36,409 bases of DNA, taken from an uncultured Clostridia bacterium (GTDB lineage Bacteria > Bacillota > Clostridia > Oscillospirales > Ruminococcaceae). The stretch's first letter is position 1. Every line of letters begins with the position of its first letter. The stretch is taken from contig CALWZA010000003.1 in NCBI GenBank assembly GCA_944385905.1, forward strand, positions 1-36,409, given 5' to 3'. The position numbers were made by a program, and so were the translations under genes. The notes beneath the pieces were generated by a model, which did no database searches, was not told the DNA's origin, and saw nothing but the letters and a program-made list of their open reading frames with translations. Positions 1-7,952 of the stretch are shown here, piece after piece.

Positions 1-156
1 CGCACAGACGGAAAAATAGATGTCTGCCCGGTTGTATCGGGACGGAATTGGCTTCGTGAAGCATACGAAGAATTGGAGGAAGTCCAATACTCTTACGGCA
101 GACCCGAAGATTTAAGCAAAGAGGTAATTTGTATATTTAGATTGATGCGAAGTTAA
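1..156 (+). CDS. 3' end of an unidentified gene (5' end outside window)
   Basis: Frame 1 is open from the first base to a TAA at 154-156 and gives 51 residues. The visible C-terminus is charged, with an acidic stretch (REAYEELEEV) followed by an RPEDLSKE segment, and ends ICIFRLMRS. It has no membrane segment and no motif I recognise. The next 180 bases are AT-rich and lead into the promoter of the following operon, so this gene is probably a separate transcription unit. I cannot assign a function. The reading frame is credible because it runs uninterrupted to the edge and uses codons like its neighbours, but the fragment is short. Confidence 0.55.
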   Translation, partial: RTDGKIDVCPVVSGRNWLREAYEELEEVQYSYGRPEDLSKEVICIFRLMRS

Positions 157-240
157 AAAGAACAATAGCACTATTATTAGATACACTTATTTACACAAAT
201 TTACCATACATATATGATCAATATATTTTGTTTACATAGA

Positions 241-269
241 TTGACATTACTCGTCAATTGTGTTACAAT
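241..269 (+). promoter_or_regulatory. Sigma-A promoter of the zinc-ribbon/ABC operon
   Basis: TTGACA at 241-246 is a perfect -35 box. It is followed by a 17-base spacer and TACAAT at 264-269. Transcription should begin near 276, about 65 bases before the first start codon. An AGGAGGG ribosome binding site lies at 326-332, 8 bases before the ATG at 341. The upstream 160-240 stretch is very AT-rich, which could act as an UP-type element (inference). Confidence 0.8.
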
Positions 270-340
270 TGTGTCATTAATAATGCTTTATATGTGTCAT
301 AATGCGCATTAAGGTGTTGTAAAATAGGAGGGTATTAAGA

Positions 341-2203
341 ATGATTTGCAAAAATTGCGGTGCTGAAGTCAATGATGACGCTTTGTTTTGTTCAAACTGC
401 GGTGCACATTTTAACGATGATAACACACAACAGCATAACAATCAGCCTGTGGAGGATCGATCTGTGACAGATCAGCCTGTAGCTGCTCAGGCAGAGACGG
501 AACAATCAGTGACCGAGGGGCAGTATGTGATAGAAGGACAGCCTGCAGCTGAAATAAAAAAGAAAAGACGTAAATTTAATATATTGATTGCGGCAACCTC
601 CGCAGTACTTGTAATCGCTGTGGCAATGATAGCATTTGGGAAACCTCTTGTTACTGCATTTAAAATGGCGACTATGGATGCTAACGAATACTACGCTGAT
701 GCGGAAATGGAAAATATCAATAAATGGTTAGACTCTATGAAAGGCGGTCGGCTTGTTGCTTTTAATAATATAAAAGCTGCTACCGATGTGTCTATGGTGC
801 TCACAGACAGCGGAAAGCAAATGATTTCTGCTCTGGGCATAGATCTGGATCAATATATGAGTGCGGACAAAATATCCTTAAGCACCGATTTTTCCATGGG
901 TGACGGCATTTCCGGCATTGATTTTGCACTTAGTCTCCAGGATATTGACATCTTTAGCATGTTTATAATTGAGGATTTGGTCGGCGGACAAATAGCGGTT
1001 CAGATTCCGCAAGTCAGTCCGGATTATTTTTCCTTGTTGTTGGAAACGTCTGACGGCGATCAGGTTTCATATGAGCAGTTGTTCAGCCTTATGACGGAGC
1101 TTTCTTCTCATAAGGACGCGTTTATTGATATTATGGCAAAATACGCAAAGCCGGTGATGTCTAATTTATTTGATTTTAAGAAATCAACGGATGTTCTTGA
1201 GGTCTCAGGAATTGAAACCAATTATACATTGCTTGAAGCTGAGGTTGGAACTGATGACTTAGCTAAAACGCTGAGGTTTGTGCTTGAACAGGCAAAAAAC
1301 GATGAGGATATTGAAAATCTGGTAAGAGGATTTATACAGCTTTTTAATGACTTTGCTTCCGATCCTGTATTTGAATCGTTTCAAGGCGATGCGGATGCCG
1401 ACGGTGTTATCGATGATGCGGAGACTGATGATATTATAGCAGATATGAAGAGCGCTATTGATGAAGCTCTGGCGTCTCTGGATCAGGCAGAGGACAGCGA
1501 GAAATTGTTCACATATAAAGTGTGGATCAGTTCTTCAGGCGAGATATGTGGGCGGGAGATAGAGACTGAGGATCAATTCGTATTCGGTGTTTACAATGCG
1601 GTCAAGTCCGGACAGTACGCCTCCGAGATACATATTCAAACCCCCGAAGACGGCTTTGAACTCAGCGGAAGCGCTAAACGCCGCGGCAATGTGTTTACTG
1701 ACGGAAGATACATACTTTCCGTCACCTCGAACGGCGAGACCATGGATTTTGTCGAGATTTATTTAAACGAGCTGAATATGGAGCAGGCGGATCAGGGTAT
1801 TATGAGCAGTGAGATTATTCTTAAAGCCTCCGATGATATGCAGTTGTTGGTTCCTTACGGCAGCTTTTTGGATATGCTGACATTGCAGCTTAACTTTGAA
1901 ACAAATGACTCTCACAACAGTATTTCTATTACTCCCCAATACGGCAATGAGTCTATAGGCACCCTCATTGTAAGCACCTCCATAACAGAAGCTGAAAAGT
2001 TGTCAGTACCCGATAATGCTGTAGGTTTGGACGAGTATTTGAATAATGTAGATTCTCAAGTCGTTATTGACAATTTGAGGGACTCTTTGGGACAAGCCGG
2101 AGTAAACCAGCAGATTTTGGACTCTTTGGAGCAGATTTTTGCAAGCTATTTCTACTACAGCAGTGCGGATGGCTATGGGTACGGTTATGATATATCTGAT
2201 TGA
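341..2203 (+). CDS. Zinc-ribbon, single-pass membrane protein with large exported domain
   Basis: This is a 620-residue protein. Residues 3-20 form a zinc ribbon with two CxxC pairs (C3/C6 and C17/C20). A low-complexity Gln/Val/Glu linker with repeated QPV-like units follows, then a KKKRRK stop-transfer cluster at 73-78 and one membrane helix at about 79-99. The rest, about 520 residues, should lie outside the cell with the zinc ribbon in the cytoplasm. Residues 350-361 (DADADGVIDDAE) match an EF-hand/dockerin-type calcium loop, and the C-terminus is Gly/Tyr-rich. I do not recognise the exported domain. The gene is first in an operon with an ABC ATPase and two ABC-2 permeases, so it may be a substrate, sensor or accessory of that exporter (inference). 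The start is fixed by AGGAGGG 8 bases upstream. Confidence 0.85.
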   Translation: MICKNCGAEVNDDALFCSNCGAHFNDDNTQQHNNQPVEDRSVTDQPVAAQAETEQSVTEGQYVIEGQPAAEIKKKRRKFNILIAATSAVLVIAVAMIAFGKPLVTAFKMATMDANEYYADAEMENINKWLDSMKGGRLVAFNNIKAATDVSMVLTDSGKQMISALGIDLDQYMSADKISLSTDFSMGDGISGIDFALSLQDIDIFSMFIIEDLVGGQIAVQIPQVSPDYFSLLLETSDGDQVSYEQLFSLMTELSSHKDAFIDIMAKYAKPVMSNLFDFKKSTDVLEVSGIETNYTLLEAEVGTDDLAKTLRFVLEQAKNDEDIENLVRGFIQLFNDFASDPVFESFQGDADADGVIDDAETDDIIADMKSAIDEALASLDQAEDSEKLFTYKVWISSSGEICGREIETEDQFVFGVYNAVKSGQYASEIHIQTPEDGFELSGSAKRRGNVFTDGRYILSVTSNGETMDFVEIYLNELNMEQADQGIMSSEIILKASDDMQLLVPYGSFLDMLTLQLNFETNDSHNSISITPQYGNESIGTLIVSTSITEAEKLSVPDNAVGLDEYLNNVDSQVVIDNLRDSLGQAGVNQQILDSLEQIFASYFYYSSADGYGYGYDISD

Positions 2204-2259
2204 TTTGGCTCATGAAAACAAGGTTTACTCGGAATTTGACAGAATAACCGGAAAAAGAA

Positions 2260-2943
2260 ATGTCGGAAAATGATATGGACATAAGAATTGTTAATATTCA
2301 AAAATCGTTCGGCAGAAAAACAGTATTAAAGGATGTTTCCTTTGATATGGATTTGGGAAGCTGTGCTGCGATAGTAGGTGCTAACGGCAGCGGAAAATCC
2401 ACCCTGCTGAGCATATTAGCCGGGGTACAGAGAGGAAATGGCAGCTTCTTTTACGCAGGTGAGGATTTGATGAAAAATCCGAAAAAGCGCAGCTCCCTGG
2501 TCGGCTATATTCCGCAGGGCGCGCCGCTGATTCAGGAACTTTCGGCAAGAGATAACCTTCTTCTTTGGTTTTCGCCGGATCGGCTGAAGTACGAGTCTGA
2601 GCATGGAGTAATCAAACAATTCGGGGTAGATGAATTTTTAAAGGTTCCCGTAAGAAAAATGTCGGGCGGCATGAAAAAGAGACTTTCCATTGTGTGCGCT
2701 GTGGCGAATGATCCTAAAATCATACTGATGGACGAAGCCGCAGCCGCACTGGATTTGGTGTGCAAGCAGGTTATCCGTGACTATATAAGAAGTTGTAAAA
2801 GCCAAAACAAAGCGATTATTCTCTCCACTCATGATGAGCGGGAACTGGCACTTTGTGACAAGGTTTATCTGCTGAAAGGCGGAGAACTGTCTCAGTTTGG
2901 ATATGACGGCAATATTGATAAGTTGGTGGAACACATCAAATGA
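2260..2943 (+). CDS. ABC transporter ATP-binding protein
   Basis: This 227-residue single nucleotide-binding domain should power the two permeases encoded just downstream. Walker A is GANGSGKST at 40-48, the Q-loop glutamine is Q86, the signature is MSGGMKKRL at about 134-142, and Walker B is IILMDEAAAALD at 154-165 with catalytic E159. The usual Pro after the catalytic Glu is Ala here, a mild deviation. The switch histidine lies in STHDERE. Length is typical for ABC-2 ATPases. The start could be 2260 or the internal ATG at 2275; neither has a strong ribosome binding site. It overlaps the next gene by ATGA, a sign of translational coupling. Function as an exporter ATPase is family knowledge; the substrate is unknown. 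Confidence 0.9.
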   Translation: MSENDMDIRIVNIQKSFGRKTVLKDVSFDMDLGSCAAIVGANGSGKSTLLSILAGVQRGNGSFFYAGEDLMKNPKKRSSLVGYIPQGAPLIQELSARDNLLLWFSPDRLKYESEHGVIKQFGVDEFLKVPVRKMSGGMKKRLSIVCAVANDPKIILMDEAAAALDLVCKQVIRDYIRSCKSQNKAIILSTHDERELALCDKVYLLKGGELSQFGYDGNIDKLVEHIK

Positions 2944-4196
2944 AACGGTTTTCAAATTATTTGGCTCTTCAGTTTAAGAGAACTGCCAAAACCTTTATTA
3001 TGGTGCTTGCTGTTACTCTTATACTTTTAACGGCGGCAGGCGCCGTGGGCATAACCGTAGCGGCTTCTCAAAACAGCGGTGAATTTTCTAAAAAAGTCAC
3101 CGTGGGAATAATAGGAGATGATGACGATCCTCTTTTGGATTTGGGATTTTCTCTGCTGGAACAAATGGAGTCGGTTAAACTTATAATAGGATTTGTTCAC
3201 TATCCCGATGAAAGCTCAGCTCTGCGGGATCTTCGCGCGTCAAAAATCGATTCTTACGCTTTGCTTCCTGAGAATTTCAGCGATTCTCTTATTTCTGGAG
3301 ACAATTATTCTATACATTATGTGATGCCCAAAATCGGCACCGGTATTAACGAGGTGCTGACGCGTGAAATTCTCGGGGTTATTTCTAATTATGTAGTTGA
3401 AACGCAGGCAGGTGTTACCGCAATGATAGATTACGCCGGGGAACAGGGCTTGTCGTCGGAAAAAATGAACGTACTTAATCTGGATATGAGTCTTGCGTAT
3501 ACTAATTTAATAGCCAGACGGGATTCCATAGCGGAAATAACTGAGATCGGGTTTGTCTCATCCCTTTCTGCTGCCGGATATTTTCTTAGCGGCTTCAGTA
3601 TTTTCTTTCTTTTACTTTGGGGCGTTTGCAGCTGTACTTATATGGCTTCTTCAAACTGCTTTCTTCCGAAACTGTTATATTCAAGAGGATACAAGAGTCT
3701 GCTTCAGATTATTTGTGAGTATCTGCCTTACTTAGCGGCTGCTTTTTTAATGCTGATAATTGTGTTGGGCGGAGCCGCCGTTATATCAGGATTTGTTGAT
3801 TTCAACATTCCGGAGCTTTATTATCTTTTGCCAAGAGATTATTTTATAATGGCGTTTAAGCTGATTCCTGTCCTGTTCATTATCACTTCTTTTCAGTTTT
3901 TGCTTTATGAGCTGGCATCCGGAATCATAAACGCGTTAATGCTTCAACTTATTATGGCTGTTCTTTTAGGCTATGCGGGAGGATGTTTTTATCCTATTTA
4001 CTTTTTCCCGGAAACGGTTCAGCGGCTTGCTGATTTTCTTCCCGCCGGAATAGCCTTTAACTATTTCAGCGGAATACTCACCGAAAGCCTGCGCACAAGA
4101 GATGTGGCATTTGCTCTTGGCGGCGGTGTCGTCTTTTTGGCTCTGTCTGCCGCTCAGCGTCAGTTTAAGATTAAAGGTCGGGAGGATCAGCAGTAA
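2940..4196 (+). CDS. ABC-2 type transporter permease
   Basis: This is a 418-residue membrane protein. A first helix lies at about 17-40, followed by an extracytoplasmic region of about 160 residues, then about five further helices from roughly 203 to 408. That pattern matches the ABC-2 family (ABC2_membrane_3 type), in which such permeases pair to export lipids, peptides or drugs. It overlaps the ATPase gene by 4 bases and its TAA shares a base with the ATG of the second permease, so the three proteins are probably made in fixed ratio as one complex. Sequence alone does not reveal the cargo. Confidence 0.85.
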   Translation: MKRFSNYLALQFKRTAKTFIMVLAVTLILLTAAGAVGITVAASQNSGEFSKKVTVGIIGDDDDPLLDLGFSLLEQMESVKLIIGFVHYPDESSALRDLRASKIDSYALLPENFSDSLISGDNYSIHYVMPKIGTGINEVLTREILGVISNYVVETQAGVTAMIDYAGEQGLSSEKMNVLNLDMSLAYTNLIARRDSIAEITEIGFVSSLSAAGYFLSGFSIFFLLLWGVCSCTYMASSNCFLPKLLYSRGYKSLLQIICEYLPYLAAAFLMLIIVLGGAAVISGFVDFNIPELYYLLPRDYFIMAFKLIPVLFIITSFQFLLYELASGIINALMLQLIMAVLLGYAGGCFYPIYFFPETVQRLADFLPAGIAFNYFSGILTESLRTRDVAFALGGGVVFLALSAAQRQFKIKGREDQQ

Positions 4197-5296
4197 TGAA
4201 AATTCCTGTGCTGCTGTACTTGTACAGCAAACGGCTTTACAAAAAAGTTTCATTTATTGTGATACTCCTTGCCATGGTGGCGGTAACCGGGATTTTATCA
4301 TATTTAATGTCTCAATCCGCCGGAATGATAACGGTGGCGCTTGTAGACAGGGAAAATTCGCAGATTACTAATGAAATAATCCGAAACCTAACCGAGGAAA
4401 ACAGCGTGGTTCGCTATGTAATAACTGACTCGGAAGAAGCCGAATCTCTTTTAAGCAATGGAAAATGTCAAATGATTTGGGAATTTGCTGAAGATTTTGA
4501 CCGTCGCTTTACCGCTCTTGCCAGAGGTGAGTTTTCCGAGCCTTCTGTCTCGGTCATAGTGCGTGAGCAAAGCGTGTTTGTGAAATTGGGACTTGAAAAG
4601 CTGTATGCCTATTCATATCCCATCATGGCGAAAGAGCTCTGCAAATACTATACTCTCAAAAATGTAGGGACTGCCGGACAGGATCTGGAAATGTTTTTTG
4701 ATTCATTTGTAAGGCAAGGCGACATAGTTCAGTTCAGCTACTATAATAATTCCGGCGAGCCGGGACAGTCCGGATATCTTGTCGCACCTCTTCGGGGAAT
4801 TATTGCGGTAATTGTTGCACTTGGCAGCTTGGTTTGTGTGCTTTATTTTATGGATGACGGCGAATCCGGGCATCTGGATGCCGTTGCGCTAAACAGAAGA
4901 TACCGGATAAATATGATTTCCGATTTCGCCGGCACACTTAATATAGCTGTATTTGCATCTTTGGCTATATGGATAAGCGGATTGACGGGAAATCTTTTTA
5001 ACGAAATTATTGTCATGCTGATTTATGTTGCCGCTTCAGTTGGATTTTCTCTTTTAATAGGACAGCTGGCGGGAAAAACCGCACGTTTGGCAGCGGTCAT
5101 TCCTATTCTTGCGATGTTAATGCTGGCGGTATGTCCGATATTTTTAAATATAGATGTGAAATATGTTTCCTGCCTGTTGCCTGCGTATTGGTATTTGATG
5201 TCTGTGTATAATACGTCTTTTCTCCCGGGCATGCTTATTTATTGCGCTTTTGTCTTTATCATATCCTATCTGGTGTCTTTAAAAACCCGAAGGTGA
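4196..5296 (+). CDS. ABC-2 type transporter permease (second subunit)
   Basis: This 366-residue membrane protein has the same architecture as the preceding permease: one N-terminal helix (about 19-38), an exported region of about 160 residues, then a cluster of helices from about 196 to the C-terminus. The two permeases probably form a heterodimer, since the operon encodes only one ATPase. The start ATG uses the last base of the upstream TAA (TAATG), which implies translational coupling. No terminator with a clean stem and T-tract follows directly; the first strong hairpin is about 330 bases downstream. Family assignment is firm, substrate unknown. Confidence 0.83.
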   Translation: MKIPVLLYLYSKRLYKKVSFIVILLAMVAVTGILSYLMSQSAGMITVALVDRENSQITNEIIRNLTEENSVVRYVITDSEEAESLLSNGKCQMIWEFAEDFDRRFTALARGEFSEPSVSVIVREQSVFVKLGLEKLYAYSYPIMAKELCKYYTLKNVGTAGQDLEMFFDSFVRQGDIVQFSYYNNSGEPGQSGYLVAPLRGIIAVIVALGSLVCVLYFMDDGESGHLDAVALNRRYRINMISDFAGTLNIAVFASLAIWISGLTGNLFNEIIVMLIYVAASVGFSLLIGQLAGKTARLAAVIPILAMLMLAVCPIFLNIDVKYVSCLLPAYWYLMSVYNTSFLPGMLIYCAFVFIISYLVSLKTRR

Positions 5297-5627
5297 GACC
5301 TTTTATTTGGGCAAAGACCGAGCCGCCAATGCAGTTAATCATTACAATTTGTTATGCAATTTAATGCAAAAACAGCATCAAGTGTCTTGATTGTCTTGTG
5401 CATAGCCGGGCAGGTCTTATTTAATGTCAACATAGTAGAATAAACATTAAAAACATGTATTATATGAGAGTATAGGATTCATGGCTTACAAAATAAATCA
5501 GACCTGATAAACACACCGGTTGTCACGGTTTTCGGGATTTTTCTCTTCAAAAGTCATGGGCAGGCTTTTAGGTGTCAATCCTTGAAAATTACAGCTGAGG
5601 GAACTAAACTTAAACTCATTGAATTTA
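5297..5627 (+). other. Gene-free stretch with degenerate short repeats
   Basis: No convincing coding sequence is present. A short ATCAAG-TGT-CTTGAT palindrome lies at 5377-5391. GGGCAGG-initiated segments occur near 5408 and 5560, each followed within about 25 bases by GTCAA, and a third GGGCAGG begins the hairpin at 5628. No N-terminal part of the adjacent patatin gene can be found here in any frame, so the stretch appears to be replacement or residue sequence rather than a simple frameshift remnant. Confidence 0.5.
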
Positions 5628-5669
5628 GGGGCAGGTTTCGCGGAATTTTTCGCAAAACCTGCCCCTTTT
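5628..5669 (+). terminator. Strong hairpin with short T-tract, at the patatin breakpoint
   Basis: GGGGCAGGTTT (5628-5638) pairs perfectly with AAACCTGCCCC (5655-5665). An inner GCG/CGC (5640-5642/5651-5653) extends the stem after one mismatch, and TTTT follows at 5666-5669. It could terminate the upstream ABC operon, which has no other obvious terminator. It ends only about 27 bases before the first codon of the truncated patatin gene, so it may instead be a short mobile or recombinational repeat. Confidence 0.6.
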
Positions 5670-5695
5670 AATCAATGTTAAATTGCACTTGAAAT

Positions 5696-6415
5696 ATGAT
5701 GAGTAACCAAAGAGGCAGAAACTATCAGTTTTACACCGAATACGCATTTCGCAAGCAGTATATGAGCGCGCGCAATTTCATTTTAAAAAAATCATTTATT
5801 AATATGGATTATGTCTACGGAACTCTGAGCAAGTCGGACGGAGAAAATCCTTTGGACTACTGCGCGCTGAGAGACAACCCAATGGAATTTTATGTGGTTG
5901 CGACGGAAGCAGAAACGGGACGGGTGAAGTATTTTGATAAAAACGATATTTCACAGGATAATTATGACGTTTTTAAAGCGTCATGCTCAATTCCTTTTGT
6001 CTGCAGTCCTTATACTGTTAAAGGAGTGCCGTATTATGACGGCGCACTGGGAGATCCGGTTCCGGTTGAAAAAGCTTTTCAGCTTGGCTGCGATAGAGTC
6101 GTCGTCATTTTGACAAAGCCCGAAAAAGAACTTAGAACTTCGGAAAGCGATGAAAAATTGGCCGCTCATATCAGAAAAAAATATCCTGCGGCGGCAGAGA
6201 AATTTTGTCAGAGAGCGCAAAAATACAACGAGAGCGTAGCGGCCGCTCAGGAATATGCAAAGCAGGGAAAGGTGCTGATACTTTCGCCGGACAACACCTG
6301 CGGAGTCACCACCCTGAAAAAGGACAAAGCATCCCTTCAGCGCCTTTATGACAAAGGATACGCAGACTCAAAAAAAATTTCCGATTTTTTAAATATCAAG
6401 CCTTTTTCAGACTAA
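5696..6415 (+). pseudogene. Patatin-like phospholipase, N-terminally truncated
   Basis: The 239 residues match the C-terminal four-fifths of bacterial patatin-like phospholipases. The family's NPMEFYVVATEAETG strand, the SIPFVCSPYTV segment and the catalytic-Asp motif YYDGALGDPVPV are all present. What is missing is the beginning: the GGGxRG oxyanion loop and the GxSxG nucleophile serine, about 50 residues. The reading begins at MMSNQRGRN, which corresponds to the stretch just after the nucleophile elbow, and TGA lies in frame two codons upstream. There is no ribosome binding site before the ATG. Without the Ser of the Ser-Asp dyad the product could not be an active lipase, so I call it a pseudogene. 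Use as a non-catalytic fragment is possible but unlikely. Confidence 0.8.
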
Positions 6416-6617
6416 TATCCTGAGGTCTCCGCAAACCCTCATTTTAAATATACATGTTTTGAGGAAATGAAACGAGACGCCTAAGACTGTACCGGAATAA
6501 ATTATTATTTTGAATATTGAAAGAATCAGTGCACAAGGGCGGCAAATAAAAAGCTGATTTGGGTTTATGATGACTTTAAGAAGTATAAATAAAAATCAAA
6601 CAGTTTTATTATAAATC

Positions 6618-6655
6618 TAACCGCGTGCCCAATTTAATTTTCGTCTGAGCGGTTA
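6618..6655 (+). repeat. 7-bp inverted repeat upstream of the DUF1349 gene
   Basis: TAACCGC (6618-6624) is the reverse complement of GCGGTTA (6649-6655), with a 24-base AT-rich loop. It ends about 40 bases before the next start codon. It could be an operator or a weak leader hairpin; there is no T-tract, so it is not a convincing terminator. The rest of the 6416-6697 gap shows no gene and no clear promoter. Confidence 0.3.
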
Positions 6656-6697
6656 ATTTAATTTATAAAAAACGTAAAAACATAGGAGCGGTGTATA

Positions 6698-7312
6698 ATG
6701 GAATTTTCTGTTGATTGTTTAAAGTGGACAAGAGAGCCTGAAGAGTATTTAATATCTCAGGAAAAAATAGAGATTATCACGCAGCCGCACACCGATTTGT
6801 GGCAGAGAACATATTATCACTTTAGAAATGATAACGCCCCCGTTTTGCAGATGTCAACTGAAGAGCCGTTTTTTTCGTTTTCTGTAAAAACTGAATTTTC
6901 CGGCAGCAGCCACCGCTTTGACCAATGCGGAGTAGTGCTGTACCTTGACAGCGAAAACTGGCTTAAAGCTTCAATTGAGTATGAAAACGAGAAATTTCAG
7001 CATTTGGGCAGTGTGGTGACTAATCATGGCTATTCCGATTGGGCCACGGCAGAAATACCTTCCGAAGTTAAGACAATGTGGTACCGTCTAAGCCGCCGTA
7101 AAGATGATTTTTGCATTGAGTCTTCGGCAGACGGGCAAAATTTTAAACAGATGCGGGTATGTCATATGTATGAGGCAAAAGGTGAAATTCGTTTCGGTGT
7201 TTACGCGTGCAGTCCTGAGAACTCTTCTTTCCGCGCGGTTTTTACTAACATGGAGATGACAGAGTGCAAATGGAAGGCACATGACGGTCAGGCTCCCGAC
7301 AAAGACCTCTGA
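6698..7312 (+). CDS. DUF1349 domain protein (concanavalin-like fold)
   Basis: This is a 204-residue protein without signal peptide or membrane helix. The sequence matches the DUF1349 family (COG3506): an N-terminal LxWxREP start, the central FDQCGVVLYLDSENWLKAS block, a VVTNHGYSDWAT block and a C-terminal FGVYACSPENSSFRAVF block. Length is normal for the family. These proteins have a beta-sandwich resembling concanavalin-type lectins and are thought to be cytoplasmic; a sugar-related role is assumed but not proven. A TAGGAGCGG ribosome binding site precedes the ATG. The gene appears monocistronic, facing a convergent HxlR gene. Confidence 0.85.
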   Translation: MEFSVDCLKWTREPEEYLISQEKIEIITQPHTDLWQRTYYHFRNDNAPVLQMSTEEPFFSFSVKTEFSGSSHRFDQCGVVLYLDSENWLKASIEYENEKFQHLGSVVTNHGYSDWATAEIPSEVKTMWYRLSRRKDDFCIESSADGQNFKQMRVCHMYEAKGEIRFGVYACSPENSSFRAVFTNMEMTECKWKAHDGQAPDKDL

Positions 7313-7491
7313 CATGCGTTTAAAAGCATATCAAAAGTGCCAACAGTAAAATTTTAATATACTTAAAAGCGTATTTTTCAGCTGCTGCCATCAGAAACAT
7401 CTTTGTATATAAACATTTTCAACTATGCTTTTAACTAAATGTGTTTCGGCTTATTTTCATATCTGTTCCGGTGTTGTCTGTGGCTCGAGGT

Positions 7492-7824
7492 TTATGTTCG
7501 GTGATTGTCTCCCCATTCACACATACTGTCTAAAATCGGTATAAGTGATTTCCCTGTCTCAGTCAGACTGTATTCAACCTTTGGGGGAATCTGCGGATAT
7601 TCTTTACGGTTAATAAGTCCGTCTGATTCCAATTCTTTCAGTGCGGCGCTCAGACTTTTGTAGGAAATACTTCCGATATATTTTTTCATTTCGTTAAATC
7701 TTACAATGCCAAACTCCATAAGAGTATAGAGAACGGTCATCTTGTATTTCCCGTTAATGAGCGAAAGAGTATAGCAAAACCCGGTTGTCCTCAGACATTC
7801 ATCGGAAATGCATCGTTTGTTCAT
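7492..7824 (-). CDS. HxlR-family transcriptional regulator
   Basis: A 110-residue winged-helix protein of the HxlR/YodB/HypR family, whose members often sense electrophiles or redox stress through cysteines. The conserved N-terminal CxxTLxLINGKYK block carries C17 at the family's sensor position. The helix-turn-helix region follows (RFNEMKKYIGSISYKSLSAA), then LKELESDGLINRKEYPQIPP and the wing VEYSLTETG. Extra cysteines sit at C5 and C10. I chose the ATG at 7824 rather than an upstream one because GAAAGGAAAG lies 6-7 bases before it and the family starts here. It is divergent from a flavin reductase gene and probably represses it and itself through the inverted repeat at 7841-7873. Confidence 0.88.
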   Translation of the reverse strand: MNKRCISDECLRTTGFCYTLSLINGKYKMTVLYTLMEFGIVRFNEMKKYIGSISYKSLSAALKELESDGLINRKEYPQIPPKVEYSLTETGKSLIPILDSMCEWGDNHRT

Positions 7825-7840
7825 TTTACACTTTCCTTTC

Positions 7841-7873
7841 AGTAAGTACTGCACCAAAATGTGCGTACTTGCT
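7841..7873. promoter_or_regulatory. Inverted-repeat operator, probably for the HxlR regulator
   Basis: AGTAAGTAC-T-GCAC (7841-7854) faces GTGC-GTACTTGCT (7861-7873). The outer 9-base arms match at 8 of 9 positions as an inverted repeat, and the inner GCAC/GTGC extends the symmetry. The right arm overlaps the -35 box of the flavin reductase promoter, and the whole site lies just downstream of the predicted hxlR start. Binding could therefore block both genes. Assignment to this HxlR protein is inference from position and symmetry. Confidence 0.6.
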
Positions 7874-7896
7874 AAATATTTTATTTATGATACAAT
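7869..7896 (+). promoter_or_regulatory. Promoter of the flavin reductase gene
   Basis: TTGCTA (7869-7874), 16-base spacer, TACAAT (7891-7896). The -35 box overlaps the right arm of the inverted repeat at 7841-7873. The -10 lies inside a second palindrome, TGATAC-N7-GTATCA (7888-7906). Confidence 0.6.
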
Positions 7897-7923
7897 TATA
7901 GTATCAAGGCTTTGTTAAGTCAA
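7895..7923 (-). promoter_or_regulatory. Promoter of the HxlR regulator gene
   Basis: On the minus strand TTGACT (7923-7918), a 17-base spacer and TATAAT (7900-7895) form a near-perfect sigma-A promoter. Its -10 box overlaps that of the opposing flavin reductase promoter by two bases, so polymerase cannot occupy both at once. Confidence 0.7.
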
Positions 7924-7952
7924 CAGAGCTAATACTGAAAGGAGTTAAAGCA

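Noticed and set aside
5377-5391. ATCAAG-TGT-CTTGAT palindrome as terminator of the ABC operon
   Set aside because: The stem is short and AT-rich and no T-tract follows; the hairpin at 5628-5669 is a better candidate.
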